Assembly (NCBI RefSeq): GCF_947172395.1
Contig: NC_069083.1
Span: 17,640,501 to 17,704,500, forward strand
Reading direction: 5' to 3'
DNA from: Bicyclus anynana
Lineage: Eukaryota > Arthropoda > Insecta > Lepidoptera > Nymphalidae
DNA length: 64,000 nucleotides
Shown here: positions 59,101-64,000 of the stretch, in pieces
Position numbering within the stretch: the first letter of the stretch is position 1
How the letters are laid out: each line of letters begins with the position of its first letter
Made by a program: the position numbers and the translations under genes
Notes under the pieces: model-generated
Told to the model about the DNA's origin: nothing
What the model saw: the letters and a program-made list of their open reading frames with translations, nothing else
Databases searched by the model: none

Positions 59101-62100
59101 ACAGGGGACTACCCTGTGGTACTCCAAATTTCACATAAGCTTTAGATGAGTTTCACGTAGCACTTCAAATTTTAAATTAATGTTAGATTTACTATTATTA
59201 TACATACTCTACTATAAGTCTCCTACGGTCTTTCTGCGAATTTTACCCATGCTTTCGGTACAAATCAGCACCCCATGGACTTTTAGGTCGAACCAGTGCT
59301 CGTTTAGCGCTTGGGGTTCGTTTTTACAGATGTCACATAAGCTTTCGATACCCTATCACATACTCAGCACTGGGGTTCGTTTCTACAGATTTCACCTAAG
59401 CTTTCGATACTGTATCATACACTCACATGCACGTACTGGTCCCGTATGGCGCTCACGTTGTGCGGCTCCGGGTGGTAGGTGTACATGTAGCGGATGGCCT
59501 GGTACACGCCGCGCGGGTTCAGCGTGTAGTTGTACCTCAGCACGAACTCCTGCACCTTCTGGTCGAACCAGCGCTCGTCGATCATGAAGTTTGGCGCTAG
59601 GGATTCGTTTCTATCTGCAATTGATATTAGAAGTAAATTTTTGTCCTAGTTATCAGCATTTTTAAAATTGGTTTGATCTTGATTGTGGCTTCATCAAACT
59701 GCTCTTTATGTGTAGTTCACTTATTAATCTCATTGCCTATATTGTTTATTTTAAAATTTTTTGCTTTACAACTCTTAGTACAGTCATTTGGTAATTTTAC
59801 CAGAAACATATTTCGAGAGTTTTGAGGATGAGTAAATTTAAAGATTTTGAGTTGCTACTCGTATCTTCGAATTATTTCTGTGACATCACCAAACTTAAGG
59901 TACTATCTCTGACTCTTGACACTCGAACAATGATACTTCGTCGATCCCTACGTTTTTCTAATCCATACTAATATTATAAATGCGAAAGTCTGTCTGTCTG
60001 TTACCTTTTCACGGCTAAATGGCTGAACTGACCAAGATGAATTTTGGTATAATAGTAAATGGGACCTCGGAGCAAAACATAGGGTACTTTTTGACCCTAA
60101 AATGAAAATAGTGTTGAAAGTTTGTATGGAAAGTCCTTCATATTAGAGTTACAGTTCATAAAAATATAATGTGATTCAAGGAATTTTAAAATTCAATTCC
60201 TAAAATGGTGAAATGGGGGTTGAAAGTTTACATTGAAGTCGCGGGCCTCCGGTAGTTTATCTATAATTTAGAAAAACGTGGAGATAAACGAAGTGTGATT
60301 GCCCGCAATCTAAATACTCACACAACACATAAGCAGCTTCCTGAGTGGTGACTCCAGTCATGTATCTGAATGCAGGGTTGAACTGTCTCCGTGCTATCAA
60401 CTCCTCAGGCATGCTGGACAGGAAGTGCCAGTCCCTCTCCCTCCAACCCTCGTACCACTCATCCCCGGGGAACGTAAAGTTGTTCTCTAGCACCGGCCCC
60501 CAAGGAATGAATCCAACATTGGGCTGAAATTAATAATTTTCAATGTTGTGTCAAATAACAAAGAGATGTTTAATGATATGATAGTACTTGGGCTTTGGTC
60601 GTAACATGTCTAAGTGGTTTAAAGATTATACCAGTATCAATACATTATGATGTGTAAGACATTTTTAAACTAAACGTTATTTTATCTGATCGCGTAGAAA
60701 AGGGGAAATGGCCATCCCGGCCCAGACCTACCCTAACCACCCAGCAGTTTACTTATATTATTTAAAAAAAATCTTGATAATTCTACTTTAGTAATGAAAT
60801 CATTACTTTATCAAAAAAGTTTGCTACGTTTCACGACATTTTTAATTCATCTTAAATTTGTCCACAACAGGGACAAGCTAAGATCGTTGACATGAAATCG
60901 TTGAATACAGCCTGAGTTTTACGACTTTTTTTGAAGACTTATACTCCATATACTTTTATACAGGGGTATAAAAGTGGGTTCCCTGGGCCGGCGTTGTATG
61001 GGACGGTGGTCATTTAGGTTTTATATATCATATAGGTTTTAATGATAAACAAACTTAATTTCAAAGTCAATTTTTACATTTAATCATGTATTAAAGTATT
61101 TGAAACAATATATTAGTGTGAGGTCATTGTCGTGTTCTTGAAAATCTATTCTAGTCTAAAAGATTTACAAGCTTTAAAAAATGAAATACACACCTCAAAC
61201 TCCGCATTCCCTAATTCATAGAAACTTCTCCCTTGGCTCAAACAATTGACCAGTCTCCACGAGGAATCTATGGGACAACCCAGCAGCCTCCCAAACACTA
61301 GAGACGTGTTCTGTACCCTGTATTTGTCTTCTATAAGTGCCCAGTCGGCTAATGCTGAACCACTCTGAAAGAAAGATAAACATTAATTATTATTATTTTT
61401 TTTTATTGTAGGAGGAAATCCTCATGGATGACATCTAGGTATACTGGATGACGATGTGCCCTACGGACTAAAACCTCCTACATTCGCAGACCTCAATTAA
61501 TCTCACTCTCTCTATATATAGTAATATTATAAATGCGAAAGTAAGTCTGTCTGTCTGTCTGTCTGTCTGTTACGTTTTCACGGCTAAACGGCTGAACCGA
61601 TCAAGATGAATTTTGGTATTATGATAAATGGGACCTTACACTGTACAGTAGGAATGAAATATTAAAATGTATTAATTTAGATAGTATAAACGTTTATTAT
61701 TTTTTTTTATTCTTTACAAGTTAGCCCTAGACTACAATCTCACCTGATGGTAAGTGATGTGATGTACAGTCTAAGATGGAAGCGGGCTAACTTGTTAGGA
61801 GGAGGATGAAAATCCACACCCCTTTTGGTTTCTACACGGCATCGTACCGGAACGCTAAATCGCTTGGCGGTACGTCTTTGCCGGTAGGGTGGTAACTAGC
61901 CACGGCCGAAGCCTCCCACCAGCCAGACCTGGACAAAAGAAAATCTCAATCGGCCCAGCCGGGGATCGAACCCAGGACCTCCGTCTTGTAAATCCACCGC
62001 GCATACCACTGCACCACGAGCCCGTCAAAAATTAGCCTCCTAATAAAATTTACATCAAATGAAAAAAAATCATTGTTACATTTTCAGGACTCATTTTCTT

Positions 62101-63412
62101 TATTTCTGTAAGTCGAAGAATTTGGGTCAAATCTGCCACATTAGGCTCCAGCCTACTTAGCTTACTGGTAAATCCAGCACTGATGGATTTATTCTCTGTG
62201 TCTGTCTCATTGTCTATGGTCTAACCTGTGCGATGACACTGGTGACGATATCCCTGGTCTGAGGGGCCACAGCCAGCAAGCCAGCCGAAGCGGCACCTGC
62301 GCCGGGTCCGAACAGCGTGATGGAGCCCGGGTCTCCGTTGAACCGCACGATATTGTCCCGCACCCAGCGGAGAGCCATCGCCTGGTCCAGGATACCATAG
62401 TTGCCCGGGGAGTTCTCATCCCCAGTTGATAGGAAACCTGGAAGGGAGTATTAGTTATTGACAGGAAGTCTGAAAGTATCCATGACACTAAATAAATTAA
62501 ATAAATCTATGAAATAAACTTTATAACTTTAAAGATGTCTATAATCATAGATACCGACGGTTTAAGAAGGAAGTTAGTGGTGGTGGTACACTACTTCCTT
62601 GGCTGAGAATTAGCACTGCAAATAGGTATAGGAAGAAAGATAATTCAATATTTCATAGTCACAATCACAGGTCCCTAAGACCCACACATATGTTTAACAC
62701 TAGACCAATGAGTTGAAAAAAGGGTGTAAAACTACACCATCATCATTATCAGCCCACTGCTGAGCTCGAGTCTCCGCTCAAAATGAGAGGGGTTAGGCCA
62801 ATAGTCCACCACACTGGCCTAATGCGAATTGGCAGACTTCACACACGCAGAGAATTAAGAAAATTCTCTGATAAGCAGGTTTCCTCACGACTTTCCCTCA
62901 CTGTTTGAGACACGTGATATTTAATTTTTTTAAATGCACTTATCTGAAATGTTGGAGATGCATGCCCCAGATTCGAACCCACATCCTCCAGAATCGGAGG
63001 CAGAGGTCAATTCACTCTAGGCTATCACGGCAGGCTATCTGTGGCGCAGTGGCAGTGGATATGTCAGGTGGGAGGTTACCACCCTACTGGCAAAGACGTT
63101 AGGCGATTTAGCGTTCCAGTACGATGTCGCGTAGAAACAGAAATGGGTGAAGATTATCATCCTATGCCTAACAAGTTAGTCTGCTTCCATCTTACCATCA
63201 GGTGAGATTGCAGTCAAGGGCTAACGCTAACCTGCAAATAATAAAAAAATCTTACCCAAAGCACCAAGTCTGTAGTTCAAGGAGACCACAACGACATCGT
63301 AGAAGGCAGCCATAATGTGTGCGGGGAAGAGGTTGGACGCTCCAGAAGCGAACTGGCCGCCGTGTATGTACACCATCACTGGGTACTTCTGAGCCGTGGC
63401 GCCCGCCTCCGT
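50130..63412 (-). CDS. Gli: Gliotactin, cholinesterase-like adhesion protein, C-terminal 622 residues
   Basis: Ten minus-strand exons: 63256-63412, 62226-62437, 61194-61364, 60322-60523, 59427-59614, 58260-58552, 56978-57173, 53529-53644, 50981-51134, 50130-50309 (TGA at 50130-50132). The phase is continuous; earlier exons lie beyond 64000. The ectodomain is an alpha/beta-hydrolase esterase fold (MVYIHGGQFASGAS, NYRLGALGFLSTGDENSPGN). The nucleophile elbow is FGPGAGAAS, with Gly where esterases have Ser, so it cannot be an active esterase. A Glu and a His (VTTQEAAY, AHDTEHFF) remain. One transmembrane helix (SACLLLIVLLVVACMLW) precedes a tail with tyrosines (DRYYNGD, NIYEYRD) and a C-terminal TTV, a class I PDZ ligand. 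Drosophila gliotactin marks tricellular septate junctions, binds Dlg and is controlled by tail phosphorylation. Introns hold SINEs, a LINE fragment and an inverted-repeat element. Confidence 0.93.
51236..51515 (+). mobile_element. tRNA-derived SINE, family 1, 5'-truncated
   Basis: It starts in the head (tagatggattttacaagatg), has B box gggttcaatccc, then ggccgtggctagtcacc, gaaaccgaaaggggtgtgg and an A-rich end. It is in gliotactin, 100 bp upstream (sense) of the first tail exon. Confidence 0.85.
51535..53420. repeat. Paired intronic repeats in gliotactin
   Basis: ttgaatttgcaaatgcgact…gagtgccaagaag is present at about 51565 and 53138 together with a tgcatctactttttaata-type block. aaaggtgactta…gtaattaataatttca…acattttatgttat-like blocks are present at 52855-52960 and 53255-53440. 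The spacer at 52550-52770 is a common moth repeat (atactaatattataaagctg … gggaaccacgcgggtgaaac). No exon was seen here. Confidence 0.6.
51890..52050 (+). mobile_element. tRNA-derived SINE, family 3
   Basis: The head tcaatagctaaacggtaaga, B box ggttcgatccccgcc, and body tattgtcgtacccactccta…gaatattggtcatattt. A second copy is at 57205-57350. Intronic in gliotactin. Confidence 0.78.
53975..55622. mobile_element. Non-autonomous DNA element with about 170-bp inverted ends
   Basis: Both ends contain gttggatatag(t/c)agcgacatta, ccgcatacgaatattttt, aaagtcagtggcaat and a ggagaagaagt motif as reverse complements. The left end is interrupted at about 54029-54165 by an insertion that begins (aat)n and duplicates the gttggatatagta junction. 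The 1.2-kb interior shows no coding frame. It lies in gliotactin between the transmembrane exon and exon 56978-57173. Confidence 0.72.
57205..57350 (+). mobile_element. tRNA-derived SINE, family 3
   Basis: agccccaatagcacaatggt … tcggactcatcacc … ttctagtcgtacccactctt … gggaacataggtcatatt parallels 51890-52050. It starts about 30 bp upstream (sense) of the gliotactin exon 56978-57173. Confidence 0.75.
57458..57705 (+). mobile_element. tRNA-derived SINE, family 2
   Basis: The head gctgtgatagcccagtggat, body ttaagaaattaagtatcacg…tcaaacggtgaagg, then gtgtgaagtccgcc joined directly to gccgaatatgggttgat; the ggcctaacccctc section is deleted. Confidence 0.87.
57845..58190 (-). pseudogene. 3' end of an RTE-type LINE reading frame
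   Basis: The minus strand reads LMKTIMRRKVAFFGHLQRGP and then KRAQGRQRRKWVGDIKEWTK, the conserved C-terminal tail following reverse transcriptase in RTE/CR1-like elements. It ends in an (atg)n tail at 57860-57880, typical of RTE 3' ends. Only about 75 residues remain, 5'-truncated. Confidence 0.75.
58780..59420 (-). repeat. Irregular repeat array including part-copies of a gliotactin exon
   Basis: At least seven diverged copies of actccaaatttcacataagc-tttagat occupy 58780-59420. The rightmost two units also contain aggtcgaaccagtgctcg and ggggttcgtttctacag. These match, on the minus strand, the acceptor and first codons of exon 59427-59614 (RNESLAPN…RWFDQ). They lie just sense-downstream of that exon. 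Confidence 0.7.
61695..62028 (-). mobile_element. tRNA-derived SINE, family 1, complete
   Basis: On the minus strand: head cgtggtgcagtggtatgcgc, B box gggttcgatccccg, ggccgtggctagttacc, ccgccaagcgatttagc and an end caagggctaacttg-like. This is the most complete family-1 copy, intronic in gliotactin. Confidence 0.9.
62740..63030 (-). mobile_element. tRNA-derived SINE, family 2
   Basis: The reverse complement gives gccgtgatagcct…gaattgacctctgcc, gggttcgaatctgggg and a full body to tgagctcagcagtggg. It abuts a family-1 SINE fragment at 63033. Confidence 0.9.
63033..63240 (+). mobile_element. tRNA-derived SINE, family 1, truncated
   Basis: The head ctgtggcgcagtggcagtgg jumps directly to gtgggaggttaccaccctac (the B-box part is missing) and continues to caagggctaacgc. 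It ends 16 bp downstream (sense) of a gliotactin exon donor region. Confidence 0.8.
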
Positions 63413-64000
63413 CTGAAAATTAACAGTGATTTTATAGTAAAATAATTCTTTATCGTTCTACTAGATTGAAAAAAAACGTATTCTTTCGAGATGTAATTAC
63501 ATGCAAAGTAATCACTTCCTTTAGTTTTTAAATATATGTCTGACAACGGACCAAAACGCCTGTCGGCTATGTCGGTCTATATTTCAACTGTTTCATGATG
63601 TCACTATAGCAAATCCCTTACAAAGATTGAAAAAAATAGTACTACACGAAACTAATATGATTTGAGTCAACTACCCAATTGACTGACCAAGCAGATCTAC
63701 CTGATGGTAAGTGAAACACAATAAGCAGAGCTCTTTAAATTTGCAGGATATGAAAGAAACACTACCAGTAAGTATAGTTATTGCTTTTATTAATGACAAG
63801 TTAATACTTGATTTATGTTCGAGTGTATTGTGATTTCGTAATCGAAAATCGGAGAAGAATAAAGTATCTTTGAAAAACGAATGTGTCTACAACTTGTTCA
63901 GCTGCTGCATCTTTTGGATGTTTTGCAGAGGAAGGTTAAACATCCAAAAATCAAAGATGCAGCAATGAAACTAGCTGCAGTTGGATGCAATCTCTTTGAC
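63413..64000. other. Gliotactin intron at the right edge
   Basis: No exon was recognised. Near the end, tgctgcatcttt at 63904 has its mirror aaagatgcagca at 63953, part of an imperfect inverted repeat (ggatgttttgcagagg … catccaaaa) whose outer limits lie past the window. Confidence 0.5.

Overview
The window is insect nuclear DNA, almost certainly from a moth or butterfly. It is AT-rich, has short exons with GT-AG introns, and carries three families of tRNA-derived SINEs, RTE-type LINE remnants, Copia and mariner elements and many short inverted-repeat elements of the kind common in Lepidoptera. I found no bacterial operon, rRNA gene, CRISPR array or stand-alone tRNA gene. All identifications come from reading the translated exons and recalling protein families; nothing was searched.

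Five protein genes account for nearly all real coding sequence. (1) <1-14419, minus: an ORP1-type oxysterol-binding-protein relative (ankyrin repeats, PH domain, coiled coil, FFAT motif); its lipid-binding domain runs off the left edge. (2) 15060-18186, plus: a ZAD/C2H2 zinc-finger protein in three exons. (3) 20343-24492, minus: a complete six-exon membrane-anchored SDR of the 16C/RDH10 type. (4) 24827-45525, plus: an ARMC3-like armadillo protein with a C-terminal EDR1/transglutaminase-like domain, 17 exons, about 859 residues. (5) 50130->63412, minus: gliotactin, a catalytically dead cholinesterase-like adhesion protein of tricellular junctions; its N-terminal exons lie off the right edge. 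Genes 1/2 and 3/4 are divergent pairs with short shared upstream regions (about 640 and 330 bp). Exon joins were checked for reading phase, and each chain stays open end to end.

Two Copia elements sit in ARMC3 introns: 27446-32237 (minus, identical-looking LTRs but an internally deleted ORF) and 39270-44200 (plus, identical-looking LTRs, one 1370-codon ORF, so possibly active). A mariner (18324-19588) with a broken transposase lies just 3' of the zinc-finger gene.

The most unusual signal is a recurring pattern: short tandem duplications anchored on exon edges. ORP1 exon 5 (143-bp period), ORP1 exon 6 (105-bp period, four phase-compatible splice donors), ORP1 exon 9, SDR exon 3 (117-bp period, open frame) and the last gliotactin exon each have extra, variably decayed copies of the exon's 3' end just downstream in the sense direction. 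A further gliotactin exon has a partial copy of its 5' half. I know of no described system that fits this. It may be a local duplication process that makes alternative exon ends. Several perfect short palindromes in introns are also unexplained.
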